Assembly: GCF_000284375.1 (NCBI RefSeq) | Contig: NC_017249.1 | Span: 8,487,001 to 8,551,000 of the forward strand | Length of the DNA: 64,000 nucleotides | Reading direction: 5' to 3' | Source of the DNA: Bradyrhizobium japonicum USDA 6 | Lineage (GTDB): Bacteria > Pseudomonadota > Alphaproteobacteria > Rhizobiales > Xanthobacteraceae | Part shown: positions 36,119 through 46,298 of the stretch, piece by piece | Position numbering within the stretch: position 1 is the stretch's first letter | Layout of the letters: each line of letters opens with the position of its first letter | Position numbers and translations under genes: made by a program | Notes under the pieces: model-generated | Told to the model about the DNA's origin: nothing | The model's database searches: none | What the model saw: only the letters and a program-made list of their open reading frames with translations

Positions 36119-37294
36119 GTGCCCCCCGTCGATTCCGCACATCTGGAGAAGTTGGCTGAAGCACAGGCAGATCTGGCGCAATCCGATGAGGCGCTGCACG
36201 CGGCGCTTTCGGAGGGCGACCTCAAGGATCTTGTGCGCGCTGGGCTGAGGTGGGAAAGAGCAAGGGCAATTGCCGCAGTTGCCGAAGCCGCAGCGGCCAA
36301 GGTTGACGCTGCCCGTTCCGATCGCAACCGGATCTACCTCACGGCTTTCATCATTGCACTGTTTGCCGTGGTTGTGGCGGCTTCACTCTCGATGCGCGTC
36401 CCCGCCACGACCGTCATTGCGCAGGTCAACGCCACATCCGCAGCGCTACATCTCGATGGCGACTGGGAAGCGAAGAACCTTTTTGACGCACGCAGTGTGC
36501 AGTTTACCCAAGCCTCATTGCTGAGCAGCACCGTGGCTCCTGCCACAACCTATCCTGATGGGGCCAGCATCGAAATCTCTGGACCTGTACGGATTACGCA
36601 GCTTTTGATTTATCATCATACCCAAACACTGCTGTTGAAGACAAACTCGGGTCTGTCTTTCCGTCTCCAATATCCTCGCGGTTGGATGGGAGAGCAAAGT
36701 CGAAGAAAATCGCGCCTAGCCAGCGTTATTGTCACCGTGGGGACGAAGCCGGCGACCTTGAAAGTCGTCTCTGATGTAGAGCAAAAGCCTGTAGAGTTGC
36801 CCGCCGGGGCGCGAGTGGCCGTGATGATCGGCGGTACGACGCAAGATGGAGCAACAGTCGATCTGTCGCACCCATCTGCCTGGGACGCTTTCGTTCCGAC
36901 CCGGGATGTAAAGTTTGTCGACGAGGGGCTACAGACCAGCATTGTGGGCGGTACGCTGAAGATTCCTAGCGTCGATCGATCGATTAACCTGCGTCGGCGA
37001 GATCGTGTAGCCATCGGTAACGATACGGCCATCGCCGATTGCCTCGAGCCCTATCGGCCCCTGCCGCACTGCGCTCTCATAAACTATGGTGATGGCGCCC
37101 TGTCGCTTTCCCTGAAATATGTCGGATCCCACATAGCACTCGGTGCGGGCGGAGGCGACACCAACGTTGTCCCGACGCTGTTCGAGTGGGCTATAAAGAA
37201 TGCTCCCGTTGCTACCACCGTCACCGCGCTCTTCGGTATCCTACTTGGCGCAGTACTTTGGGTTCGTGCCAGCCGATTCTTGCTCGGGAAATAG
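36119..37294 (+). CDS. Membrane protein with N-terminal coiled coil and large extracytoplasmic domain
   Basis: 391 aa from GTG 36119, with GAGGAAA just upstream. Residues 8-65 are Ala/Glu-rich and coiled-coil-like, followed by a transmembrane helix at 72-91 (IYLTAFIIALFAVVVAASLS). A beta-rich domain of about 270 residues follows, with a second helix near the C terminus (about 366-385, TALFGILLGAVLWV). Both ends should be cytoplasmic with the middle in the periplasm. It starts 8 bp after one secreted-protein gene and ends 2 bp before the protease gene, so it may anchor or sense for them. Confidence 0.75.
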   Translation: MPPVDSAHLEKLAEAQADLAQSDEALHAALSEGDLKDLVRAGLRWERARAIAAVAEAAAAKVDAARSDRNRIYLTAFIIALFAVVVAASLSMRVPATTVIAQVNATSAALHLDGDWEAKNLFDARSVQFTQASLLSSTVAPATTYPDGASIEISGPVRITQLLIYHHTQTLLLKTNSGLSFRLQYPRGWMGEQSRRKSRLASVIVTVGTKPATLKVVSDVEQKPVELPAGARVAVMIGGTTQDGATVDLSHPSAWDAFVPTRDVKFVDEGLQTSIVGGTLKIPSVDRSINLRRRDRVAIGNDTAIADCLEPYRPLPHCALINYGDGALSLSLKYVGSHIALGAGGGDTNVVPTLFEWAIKNAPVATTVTALFGILLGAVLWVRASRFLLGK

Positions 37295-37296
37295 TC

Positions 37297-40224
37297 ATGA
37301 GGTCAATCTCGATACGCCTTGCGATATCGCTCATCGGCTCCTGTTTCGCAGCTGCCAGCGCCTCTGGCGCGCCCTTTCCGATCAGTGGCCCAGGAGATCC
37401 AGCCGAAGCTAATCTTCTGCCACTGCTCGTCGACGTCAGCAATCCTGTGCAGAGCGGACGAGGGGTCGTCGTCGGGAGGATTGCAGGCAAATTGATCCTC
37501 GCAACGGCAGGACACGTGGTTGCAGGAGGATCTCAAGTTTCGATAAAGCTCTATCGCAAGGCGACTGTAGTGCCGGGAGCTGTCGTTCATGCGACTGACC
37601 CCAATGAAGACGATCTCGCGTTAATCGAAATCCCAGATAACCCACAACTGCGCTTTGACTCGATATGTGCTGCACCCGAAGGCAGCAACCAAGATCGCAT
37701 GAAGGTCTGGTATTACGGACAAAATTGGAGCACCGGATCGGCAGGGGCATTTGTAAAGGTTGCGCAGGCAGCTCTATTACTCGAAGCCAACGGACTCGAC
37801 GGAGTGTCCGAAGGAGACTCAGGCGGCGCTGTCCTCGGTCAACTGGGTCTCATCGGAATATTAAGCAACTACATTCCCGCGTTGGACATCGCCCAAAAGC
37901 AGCAAATAAGCTTTACGTCGATCGATCGCGTAAAGGCGGCAGTGAAGAACAAATTTGGCGAGGCTGCGTGGCAAATCCCGGTCTGCGCATCGAGGCCCAT
38001 TTTTCGTATTAAGCCGTCGACTTGCGAGCGCCCGGGTGCATCAGGCTGCTGGGTCGGCGCAGCGCTAGACGCTTTTCGATCAGCGCCCATGGACTTTGGT
38101 GTTCGCAATCAGCTGGCGCGCGGAATCGGTCAATTCCTCGGCGAAGCAGAATTGAACGAGTTGCTTGCCACTGCGTCACCTGCACAGCGGCTCGATATCT
38201 TGCTGAACGCCGCACTGGTGAGCAGTAGCGATAGCGCGAGACGATGGTTGGACAGTGCCCTGAACGGAATAGACCAAGAACACGATCGTGGTTCTCGCTT
38301 GCGGCACAATGCACAGGCTATTGGTGTCCTGCTCCGCCGCGGCGACCGCAACCGAGCATCAAGTCTTGCTCGGCGCATGGTCGATTTCTCGAAGGATTGG
38401 CCTTTCGAGCAGCGCGCGGGGGCACTTGTGCAGCTGGCTTACTATTCGACGGATCTTCAGGATCCGACGCTGCGCGAGGAGCTTGCCTCAAAGCTCGGAG
38501 AACTTGTAGCGACTGTGCCGCCAGAAAAGCTGTTCGACACCGAAAACCGAATTGCACAATGGTTCAAAACCACAGCCGCCGCCGAAGCGGCCTTCACTCC
38601 GTCCACGTTAGCACTTCGCCGTTTGCGTGTTCTCGGTGCCCTTCCACCTTTAGGAGCTGGGGGGCGCTCGCGAAAGTTCTACGACCTGGTGCGCTTTGCA
38701 CTGTCTGACTTGGTCTTTGTTTATAGCACGCTCGGCGATGGTGGGGTCGCCGCACATTATATGGCCTCAGAAGCCAATTGGTGGGAAGAAGGCCGCGAGT
38801 ACTGGCAGGTCGCGGCACACCAATACGCTCTAAAAGCCTTGACCGATGCGCATCGCTTCGACGAGGCGCGGGCCCTGCTACTTACCGGCTTAACTTACAG
38901 CGAAAAGCCCGATTTCGATCGCAAAGATATTCGCTATGCCGGGCAAGCTATCGACTCCTTCTACGACCTCGCCAAGACGGCAATGAATGACAGTGCTCGC
39001 AGGCGTCGCGCTGACGAAGATTTCGCCTTTGCGCGTCAGTTCGCCGCAAAAAATGTCTTTCCATTCTCGCGCGATCAATTACTCGAGTTCGCAACAAGGG
39101 GCGCGGAGTACCTTTGCGCGGAGACTCGCGCCGCAGAAGCCACGCGGTGGTACGTAGAAGCGATTAAGTGGATCGCAACGACGATCGCCATCCAGTCCGC
39201 CGGATTCCAACTGTTCACCAGCAGAGACAATGTGTTTGACCTCGAAGCACAGATGAAGGGAAGCCAGTTTGCGCTACCTGCGTCGACAGCGCAAAAGCTG
39301 GGGGTTGACCTACCCCTTTGCATCGCCGAGGCTTACGACCGCACCCACAACGATAGTGCTGCGCGAACCATGCAGCGAATCGCCTACAATAATCTGTACG
39401 CGGGGCGCACGATGTTTGACGCTGCAGACTACAACAAGCGCAAGACGAGTTTCGATACCTTGCCCCCCGAACTTCAGGCCGAATTCCTTGTGGCACACCT
39501 GCTTGGGTTGGCGAGCAATATTTTCAAGGCAATCGATAGCGAAATTGGAAAGGCGACGTACGGGAGGACGCTCGTTAACTTGGGCGGGATCGAGACGGCG
39601 AAATCGGCGTTGGGGGATAAGGAATGGGGGCGGCTCCTCAACTCAGAGGAAGGAAGGCACGCTCTCTTCCGGGCTTATCTTCGTACTGGACGAACCCTGG
39701 AGGCAAAAGCGCTATTTGATGCACAAAGCGGCTTACGAGCCCGCTATCGCGGGGCTTACTCCGATGGTTCCCTCTTTTCAATCGCGAGCGCTGTGGAGTA
39801 CGTCAAACTCGGAAACAACGCCGGTGCGGTTGCCGCGGTCAGTCAGCTTTCGTCCTCAGCGGACCGTTACAACGTACAACAGATGCTGGTGAACGAGCTT
39901 TTCAACAAAAGTCTTACGGCCGATGATTTCGAGCGGCAAATCAGCAGTTTTGCCGCGCTCACTTGGGAGAGCGCCGAATACATAAATCGCATCATCGCCT
40001 GGGACTACGTAAAGATCGGAGACCCGGACCGCGCATCTTGGACGATAGAAAAGGTCTTTGCCAAAAAGTCTGATCTCGATGCGGTCGACTATCTGATTCT
40101 TCCCCCGATCATTGAGCTGCGGCGAACAAAGAGCGCCTATAAGAACGCTTCATCTTTGATCGAATATGCGCAGTCGGCCAACATGCAAGCGACTTCCTTC
40201 CTGCAGCTTGCGGGCGTCTGGTAG
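37297..40224 (+). CDS. Secreted trypsin-like serine protease with long C-terminal helical region
   Basis: 975 aa with signal peptide MRSISIRLAISLIGSCFAAA. The catalytic triad is readable: H73 (ATAGHVV), D106 (EDDLALIEI) and S175 (GDSGGAV). The protease domain ends near residue 235. The remaining 730 residues look like an alpha-solenoid (repeated helical pairs, many Ala/Leu) and could bind partners. The ATG at 37297 lies 2 bp after the membrane-protein gene. Trypsin domains fused to long helical tails are unusual; target and trigger are unknown. The protein should act in the periplasm or outside. Confidence 0.82.
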   Translation: MRSISIRLAISLIGSCFAAASASGAPFPISGPGDPAEANLLPLLVDVSNPVQSGRGVVVGRIAGKLILATAGHVVAGGSQVSIKLYRKATVVPGAVVHATDPNEDDLALIEIPDNPQLRFDSICAAPEGSNQDRMKVWYYGQNWSTGSAGAFVKVAQAALLLEANGLDGVSEGDSGGAVLGQLGLIGILSNYIPALDIAQKQQISFTSIDRVKAAVKNKFGEAAWQIPVCASRPIFRIKPSTCERPGASGCWVGAALDAFRSAPMDFGVRNQLARGIGQFLGEAELNELLATASPAQRLDILLNAALVSSSDSARRWLDSALNGIDQEHDRGSRLRHNAQAIGVLLRRGDRNRASSLARRMVDFSKDWPFEQRAGALVQLAYYSTDLQDPTLREELASKLGELVATVPPEKLFDTENRIAQWFKTTAAAEAAFTPSTLALRRLRVLGALPPLGAGGRSRKFYDLVRFALSDLVFVYSTLGDGGVAAHYMASEANWWEEGREYWQVAAHQYALKALTDAHRFDEARALLLTGLTYSEKPDFDRKDIRYAGQAIDSFYDLAKTAMNDSARRRRADEDFAFARQFAAKNVFPFSRDQLLEFATRGAEYLCAETRAAEATRWYVEAIKWIATTIAIQSAGFQLFTSRDNVFDLEAQMKGSQFALPASTAQKLGVDLPLCIAEAYDRTHNDSAARTMQRIAYNNLYAGRTMFDAADYNKRKTSFDTLPPELQAEFLVAHLLGLASNIFKAIDSEIGKATYGRTLVNLGGIETAKSALGDKEWGRLLNSEEGRHALFRAYLRTGRTLEAKALFDAQSGLRARYRGAYSDGSLFSIASAVEYVKLGNNAGAVAAVSQLSSSADRYNVQQMLVNELFNKSLTADDFERQISSFAALTWESAEYINRIIAWDYVKIGDPDRASWTIEKVFAKKSDLDAVDYLILPPIIELRRTKSAYKNASSLIEYAQSANMQATSFLQLAGVW

Positions 40225-40923
40225 CTTGGGCGGCCCGGAACGCGGCGAGCGATCCCGCCGCTGATGGTGCAGCTCGTCGTTCTTCGGCGCTTCGCCCGAC
40301 CTCAATCCAATTGATGAGCTTGAAGACCATTTCGATGGAGTTCAAACATCTGTGCGGCCAAGGTTTCTTAGATCGTAGACAAGTGCTGCAGGGACTTTCG
40401 CGTCCTAGTGGGCCAACGCCGAAAGGTTCGCCCGCCTTCTCGAACGCACGCCGCGCGACCTGCTCTCGGCCAGGACAAATCGCCCTCCCGCTCACGGCTG
40501 GGAAGCGCGGCGCTATCTCGCGGGGTCGAGGAGACCGCCTTAGTGGATCTCTCTGTATAAAGTCGGCCAACTAAACGGCACTGTGGCCGGCACTTGCTTC
40601 ACCGAGATGGGAAGCAATGCGTCATTCTTAGCGATATCGTGTCCTAGATAACTCTCCTGACTTCTCGAACGTCCGGCGTATTCGCCGCCACGTTCACGGT
40701 AGCCCTTGATTGCACGCCTGGAAGGGGAGGATCTCCGGCGCCGCGCGTTAGGCGCGAAGTGCTCTCGCGAACAACGATCCCCCTTCCTCTTCAAGTAAAT
40801 TGCGAAGCAAGGCTTCGATCTGATCACAAAGCGCTACGGCCCGCGTTCTGTTAGCTTCTCCATTTGTAGAGGAGCAAGGTCGTTTGCTACTACGCCAACT
40901 GGAGTTCAGCCAGGATCCTCCCT
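40225..40923. other. Non-coding stretch between protease and tape-measure genes
   Basis: About 700 bp without a credible gene on either strand. Open frames here are rich in Arg/Pro/Ser and look like shadows. It may be a remnant of lost phage genes, since the tape-measure protein normally sits among other tail genes, but nothing recognisable remains. Confidence 0.45.
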
Positions 40924-43900
40924 TCAGGTGTACTCCGAGGGCGTGTCGTGCACGCGCCAGTTCATGGACTCGTCGACGCGACGCTGCACCAGCGTTGCCA
41001 GCGCTTCCGGATCGTGGCTGTTGCCGTTGATGTGGATCTGCGTCGGACCGAAGCCGCCGCGCATCATGCCACCACCAATGCCCGGAGACGGAGGCGGAAC
41101 GTTCGGCACAGTCTGGATCATGCTCGACGGAGGCACCTGGCTGGTGACGCCGGCCGGCACGTTGCCCGTGAGGGGGTTGTTGCCGCGGCGGACCATCAGG
41201 TTCTTGTCCGCATCGATCCAGTGCTCGCGCACCGAGTCGTTGTCGTTGCCGGCACGCATCTTCAGCTGAAGCTTGCCGTTTTGCATCCGCGTCTCGCCGG
41301 TCGCCAGACCGACGTGGCCACCAGGCTGGTTGTAGCCGAGCCCCTTCGTCTGGAGCAGGACGTCGTTACGGGAGACCTTGGACGGGTCAACCGCGGAGCC
41401 CCAACGCTGGAAGCTGTTCGCGACCGCGCTGCCGGTGCCATTCCCGCCAGCAGACTCGAGAGCCTTGTTGACGAACCTGGCGCACCAGGCATTGGACTTG
41501 CCCCGAACGTCACCGCCGAGCGCTGCTGCCAGCACCTTCGTGTCGGAGTACTCGTTCATGCCCATGAACTTGTCGGTCCACGAGAGAGCGTCTCCGCTCC
41601 CGGCTGATCCAGTTGACGAGCCCGACAGCTGATCCATGTTCTTCCGAACACCAGCCGGCCATCCGCCGTTCAGTCCGTTCGGGTCGTTGGCTGCGCCCCT
41701 CGGTGCATAGAAGCCGCCCATCTTATCGAGATCGCCACCAGCCCGCCGGTAGTTCTTCGCCACCGTCTGCGCGGTCTTGCTGATGCCGTCGTCGAGGCCA
41801 GCAAATTTCATCTTCTTAGCGAAGCCCGTTGCCGGATCCATGATGCCACCCGGGTTATTACCGGACAGCACGACACCGTTTCCGGTCTCATGCGCGATGA
41901 CTCCGGCAAGCAACGAAGGCGAGATGTTGTTCGCCTTGGCTGCGGCGATGATCTGATCGTACTTGCCCGCCAGCGGAGTGTTGGCGAACTTGCGTTCGAA
42001 AGCCGAGCGGCTGAGGCCGTCAGCCATGCTGCCACCAGTACCGCTGAAATTCGGAATGCTGGACCGCTTGATGATGCCGCCGCTGCCGAGGATCGAACCG
42101 GGAAGCGCAGTCCCCGGCTTGTTGGTGAGCAGGCCGGGGACGCCACCCATGAAGCTACGCGCTCCACGGCCACGGGCACCCGCGCTCATCAGGCTGTAGC
42201 TTCCACCTGTGTAGAGCGCTCTCGTTACGTGGTTACCTCCGTTGATGAAGGCCGCGCGCTCGACCTTTCCCGTGAACTTTTTCAGGTTGTCGGCAAGGTC
42301 TTGACCGGCGGTGTATCCGGTCGGTTGGAACATCGGATCACCGGACGGCTTGTAGTTTTTCAAGCGCCTGAGCTTCTGCCTCGTTTCGCGATCAAGACCA
42401 AGCGCCTTATTCTTCTCCCGCTCCTCTCTATAGGCATCCTGCAGCCCCTTCAGATCTTCAAAGTGGTTATCGGGGCGGCCGTCTCCCATCGCTGCTGCTG
42501 CAACCGCAGGATTGGTGAACCTTGCGAGGAACGCGAGGACCCGCATCGCAACTGCGCTGCGGCCGATTAGACCGAGCGCGGCGCCAAGCCCGGTTAGGCC
42601 AAGCGTGATCGCCGACAGAACGGACAGAAGCGGCGACAGGACCGCCAGAGCGACGGTGAGGCCGGTCAGCTTCGCAACCAGGTTGCCCATCTCCTTCGCA
42701 TCTGCCGGATTTTTCCCAGCAAGGAATCCGAGCGCTGAGAAGGCGGTCTTGAGTCCGCTCGCAAATTCGCGAATACCCTCCGCGAAGCCCTTGCCGAACT
42801 CCCGCCACTTCGCGATGGTGCTGGCGCTGAAATTCCTGGCAAGCGAGGTGATCGCCTCGCCCCATTCCTTCAAGCCGAAGCCCTCGCGTAGTCCATCGAC
42901 CAGCGCATCAACGTGCTGCTTGATCGAGTCGAAGTTGAAGGAGTCGGCGAGGCCAATGAAGGCATCAGAAATCTGGTCAAACCATTTTTCGAAACCGGCG
43001 CCGACCTTTTCCCAGACAAGGCCGAACGCAGCGGCGATTGACGCCCATCTGCCCTGCATCGATCGGATTTTTTGCAGAGCCGTCTTGTCCAAAAAGCCGG
43101 GCTTGCCTTCGATGTCCTTCAGAACGTCCTTCAGCTTGTCGCGGCCGAGAACGAGAGTCAGCAATTCGTCCATCCACTCGCGGCCGCCGATTTGCTTGGC
43201 TACCTTGGTTCTCAGCGCCTCCGGCATCTTCGCGAGGTTGTCGAGAATTTTGGAAATCGCTTCCATCGGCCGGGCTCGCATGGCTTCCGACATGGCGCGC
43301 CGACCACCAAATCCGAGTGCATTGGCAGCAGATGAAAGGTCGTTCGCTTGCTGACCACGCGCGGAACTTGCGCCCGCAATCTGAGAAGTCAGGAACGAAA
43401 CGAACGTGCCCATCTTGAAGGGTTGGACGCCCAGGCTGATGCCGGTAGCATCGAGTGCTGCAAGTTGCTCCGGCGTCATCTTCGTGGTCGCGAGCGCCGA
43501 TAGACTGCGCCGCATTGCTTCGATGATCTCATCGCCGTCCGCTGCGGTGGCATTGTTCGAAACGGCGACCGCGTTCAAGATTTTGCTGAAGCGATCTTTC
43601 GACCATGGCATCTGAGTTGCGAGGCGGCCAAGCAACTTTCCGACGCCCTGCGTGTCAACGTCGAGACCGGCCTGCGCCTTCAGCGCAAGGTCAGCAAACT
43701 CACCGGCCACGTCCTTGGCAATACCGGCCTTGAGCCCTTCGACTGCCACGTCGATAACCTTGGTGGTGCCGACGCCGAATTTGATGCCGGCCTTGTCAGC
43801 GAAGCCCTTTCGCAGGGACGCAACGTCCGCGGCCGTGAGATCGCCGAACATCTGCGCCCGGACTTCCGCGGCTTGAACTTCCATCCGCTTTTTAAGGGCG

Positions 43901-44376
43901 CTGCCAACGCCAGCACCTGCAATGCCGGCACCGATGGCCATGCTGCGGATGCTTGGTGCAGGCACTCGGCCAGCACCTCTGGACGCTGACGCACTGGCGA
44001 TGGATGCACGGCGTTCTGCGGCCATACGGCGTTCAAGCTGGCTCTGATATCCGGCCTCCATCTTCTCAAGACTCTGGTACATGCGCCGCGCATCACTCAG
44101 GCGCTTGCTGGTTGCGCGATCCCAATCGGCTGCATAGTCTCGGGCGCTGGACTTGCTGACGTTGCTGAGACCTCGCATCTGTGCTGCGGCGGCTTTGATC
44201 GTTCGGTCGAAACCGTCCATCGACGCCATGCCGGCGCGGCCGACGTTGGCGAAGGATGTGCTGAAACCCTTGGCGGCAGATTTTAGTTTTTCAATATCTG
44301 CGATGACCCGCCGGATCGCCGGAGACATTTCGTTGGTCGCGACCAGTGTGGCGCGGACGTTGAGATTTTCAGACAT
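40924..44376 (-). CDS. Phage tail tape measure protein with C-terminal murein hydrolase domains
   Basis: 1150 aa from ATG 44376 (AAGGAAA upstream). The N-terminal part is helical and Ala/Gly-rich with a hydrophobic core (LTVALAVLSPLLSVLSAITL), typical of tail tape measure proteins that set tail length and assist DNA entry. The C-terminal third has a lysozyme/glucosaminidase-like segment (NNISPSLLAGVIAHETGNG) and a cysteine-histidine amidase-like segment (SNAWCARFVNKALESAGG, then GGHVGLATGETR). These would open peptidoglycan during injection. No head, portal, tail-tube or baseplate genes accompany it, so it is an orphan here. Confidence 0.85.
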   Translation of the reverse strand: MSENLNVRATLVATNEMSPAIRRVIADIEKLKSAAKGFSTSFANVGRAGMASMDGFDRTIKAAAAQMRGLSNVSKSSARDYAADWDRATSKRLSDARRMYQSLEKMEAGYQSQLERRMAAERRASIASASASRGAGRVPAPSIRSMAIGAGIAGAGVGSALKKRMEVQAAEVRAQMFGDLTAADVASLRKGFADKAGIKFGVGTTKVIDVAVEGLKAGIAKDVAGEFADLALKAQAGLDVDTQGVGKLLGRLATQMPWSKDRFSKILNAVAVSNNATAADGDEIIEAMRRSLSALATTKMTPEQLAALDATGISLGVQPFKMGTFVSFLTSQIAGASSARGQQANDLSSAANALGFGGRRAMSEAMRARPMEAISKILDNLAKMPEALRTKVAKQIGGREWMDELLTLVLGRDKLKDVLKDIEGKPGFLDKTALQKIRSMQGRWASIAAAFGLVWEKVGAGFEKWFDQISDAFIGLADSFNFDSIKQHVDALVDGLREGFGLKEWGEAITSLARNFSASTIAKWREFGKGFAEGIREFASGLKTAFSALGFLAGKNPADAKEMGNLVAKLTGLTVALAVLSPLLSVLSAITLGLTGLGAALGLIGRSAVAMRVLAFLARFTNPAVAAAAMGDGRPDNHFEDLKGLQDAYREEREKNKALGLDRETRQKLRRLKNYKPSGDPMFQPTGYTAGQDLADNLKKFTGKVERAAFINGGNHVTRALYTGGSYSLMSAGARGRGARSFMGGVPGLLTNKPGTALPGSILGSGGIIKRSSIPNFSGTGGSMADGLSRSAFERKFANTPLAGKYDQIIAAAKANNISPSLLAGVIAHETGNGVVLSGNNPGGIMDPATGFAKKMKFAGLDDGISKTAQTVAKNYRRAGGDLDKMGGFYAPRGAANDPNGLNGGWPAGVRKNMDQLSGSSTGSAGSGDALSWTDKFMGMNEYSDTKVLAAALGGDVRGKSNAWCARFVNKALESAGGNGTGSAVANSFQRWGSAVDPSKVSRNDVLLQTKGLGYNQPGGHVGLATGETRMQNGKLQLKMRAGNDNDSVREHWIDADKNLMVRRGNNPLTGNVPAGVTSQVPPSSMIQTVPNVPPPSPGIGGGMMRGGFGPTQIHINGNSHDPEALATLVQRRVDESMNWRVHDTPSEYT

Positions 44377-44917
44377 TTGCTTTTCCTTGATGGTGGAGCG
44401 CGCTGCCAAAGCGCGGTGATCGTGTGCCGGCGCTTGAGAAAAGGCCTCTTTTCAGAGCGCGCGGCGATGGACGAATGAAAACGCTGACGCCGAATCCGAA
44501 GCCGTATGGGATTTTGGCGCGCATGCGCATGACCACCCGTAAGGCGGGGGTACATCGAAGGGGCCGGAGGGGGCCGAAAAGGGTTTTGCTTCCGGCGGTC
44601 GAAAAATTGGATGACTTGGCCGGTACTGCCACCGGTAGTTCAATAAAAAACTCGCCTCCAACGTGCACCATCGATTTCACTGCTGGGAAACCTCTGCGGC
44701 CCGTGCGAGTGCGAGGACGACGATGGCGATGGTGATGATGCTCCCGCCAGCCAACTATTTGACCGGCCGTGATCGGGGCGAGTACAATGCCGACAAGTCG
44801 ATCAATCGACCCGTGCGCTCCGCATCTGCGGGACCGTGCTCAACGCAACGATCTTCAACGCACAAGCATGCACAACGCCATGGCCATCCCCGGCATGGCG
44901 AACGAAGGATCATTGTC
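44377..44917. other. Intergenic region upstream of the tape-measure gene
   Basis: About 540 bp. Short open frames have poor composition and lack start signals. It should contain the minus-strand promoter of the tape-measure gene and the plus-strand promoter of the following small gene. No clear operator or hairpin is seen. Confidence 0.4.
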
Positions 44918-45148
44918 ATGAGCACGAACCACCATGTGACGTTCACGGCCGCACCGCGCCGCTTCGGGTGTGCCCAGGCGCACCGCCGCATCAGCAAGCT
45001 GCGCCAAGCCGAGAGGCAAGGCATGGGCTCTCCCTTCGCCCTGGTCGAAGGCGACACCATCTTGGACGCGGGCGAAGCCAATGCAGTTGAGCGTTGGTGC
45101 CGTGACGCTGTCGTGTTGAGCACGGGCGAGACGATCGTCACCGGTTAG
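44918..45148 (+). CDS. Small hypothetical protein
   Basis: 76 aa beginning MSTNHHVTFTAAPRRFGCAQ. It is basic in the first half and ends in a short folded-looking stretch (FALVEGDTILDAGEANAVER). The ATG at 44918 has GAAGGA about 9 nt upstream. No family is recognised. It precedes the serine recombinase gene by 126 bp. Confidence 0.5.
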   Translation: MSTNHHVTFTAAPRRFGCAQAHRRISKLRQAERQGMGSPFALVEGDTILDAGEANAVERWCRDAVVLSTGETIVTG

Positions 45149-45274
45149 CAAGGTGCACGGAAGGGCTGGCTGCTGATGCCAGCCCGACCGGTCGAAGATT
45201 CCGCTTGCAGCCGCTCTCGGTTGGCCTGTATAAGATCAATACGTTCGATCTGAACTTATATTTTGGGTACTCGG

Positions 45275-45970
45275 ATGACCGAAGCCACCGCAAAAGCGCC
45301 CATGATTGGTTACGTCCGCGTCAGCACCGGTAAGCAGGCCAAGAGCGGTCTCGGCAAGGCCGCACAGGTCGCGGCCATCCAGCGCTTCGCCGATGCGGAA
45401 GGATTCGAGATTGTCGGCTGGCGCGAGGAGACCGAGACCGGCAAGGGTCACGACGCTCTGGAGCGCCGGCCTCAGCTCGCGGCTGCCCTTCGGGATGCAC
45501 ATCGAGCGAAGGCGATGGTCTGCGTCGCGAAGCTGTGCCGGCTGTCGCGCGACGTTGCTTTTGTGAGCGGCTTGATGGCTCAGCGGGTCTCGTTCGTGGT
45601 CGCTGAGCTGGGGAAGGACGTGGACCCGTTCATGTTGCACGTCTACGCGGCCCTCGCGGAGAAAGAGCGCAGCATGATCGCAATGCGGACCCGTGAGGCC
45701 TTGCAGGCGAAGAAGGCTGGTGGAGCCAAGCTTGGCGGCCCCAAGCTGGCAGAGGCCCGCGTGGCTGCCAAGGCGGCAAAGAAGGCGGACGCGGACCGGT
45801 TCGCCTCGAACATCCTCCCGAACATCGAGGCGGTGCGGAAGGCGGGCGCTAAGACCTTGCGAGAGATCGCGGACGCGCTCAACGCAAGAGGCATTCACAC
45901 CGCGAACGGTGGCAACTGGTATCCGACGACGGTCAAGAACATCTTGGACAGGTCGCTCACCGTAGGCTGA
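45275..45970 (+). CDS. Serine recombinase / resolvase
   Basis: 231 aa from ATG 45275. The N-terminal catalytic domain has the nucleophile Ser17 in [11 protein letters not shown], the conserved [12 protein letters not shown] and [13 protein letters not shown] segments, and the long E helix ([20 protein letters not shown]). A C-terminal helix-turn-helix ([20 protein letters not shown]) binds the recombination site. Such small resolvases resolve cointegrates or dimers or invert DNA. It is independent of the tyrosine integrase, so it may stabilise a circular form or be a remnant of another element. Confidence 0.92.
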   Translation: MTEATAKAPMIGYVRVSTGKQAKSGLGKAAQVAAIQRFADAEGFEIVGWREETETGKGHDALERRPQLAAALRDAHRAKAMVCVAKLCRLSRDVAFVSGLMAQRVSFVVAELGKDVDPFMLHVYAALAEKERSMIAMRTREALQAKKAGGAKLGGPKLAEARVAAKAAKKADADRFASNILPNIEAVRKAGAKTLREIADALNARGIHTANGGNWYPTTVKNILDRSLTVG

Positions 45971-46229
45971 CGCAATAGCTGGTGGCGCTGGTGAATGTTC
46001 CGGTCGGACAAGCGCGGCCGGGAAGCTTGGCAAATGCCCGGGGCGAGTCGGCATGGAGCGCGATGCAGCACTGTCCTGAGGCCCGATACTCAACCGGACA
46101 TGTGTTGCCGGCTTTGGCGATCTGGTCGCGGCCGTTGGTCGGTTGGCAGTACGGGGCGGAAAGGGCGGGAGGCGCGACCGTGAGAGCCACAGCCGCGAGA
46201 GCGTGCAATCTGGCGAGTCTAAAAATCAC
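45957..46229 (-). CDS. Small secreted cysteine-rich protein
   Basis: 90 aa with signal peptide ([18 protein letters not shown], cleavage after LSA). The mature part of about 65 residues has six cysteines (PYCQ, NTCP, QCC, RACP, SYCV), suggesting three disulfides. Six-cysteine secreted miniproteins can be toxins, inhibitors or adhesins; no family is recognised. It is convergent with the recombinase gene, overlapping by 14 bp. Confidence 0.65.
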   Translation of the reverse strand: MIFRLARLHALAAVALTVAPPALSAPYCQPTNGRDQIAKAGNTCPVEYRASGQCCIALHADSPRAFAKLPGRACPTGTFTSATSYCVSLR

Positions 46230-46298
46230 GTTTCGCGCCTCCCAAAGAACGGCGGCATGCCGAGAGTGAAGCCGCCCGCCGTTCTATCTGGTTTCAGC

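Noticed and set aside
40109..40570. A 153-codon minus-strand reading frame after the protease gene
   Set aside because: It overlaps the protease 3' end in antisense and is rich in Arg/Ala/Pro with no domain; probably a shadow.
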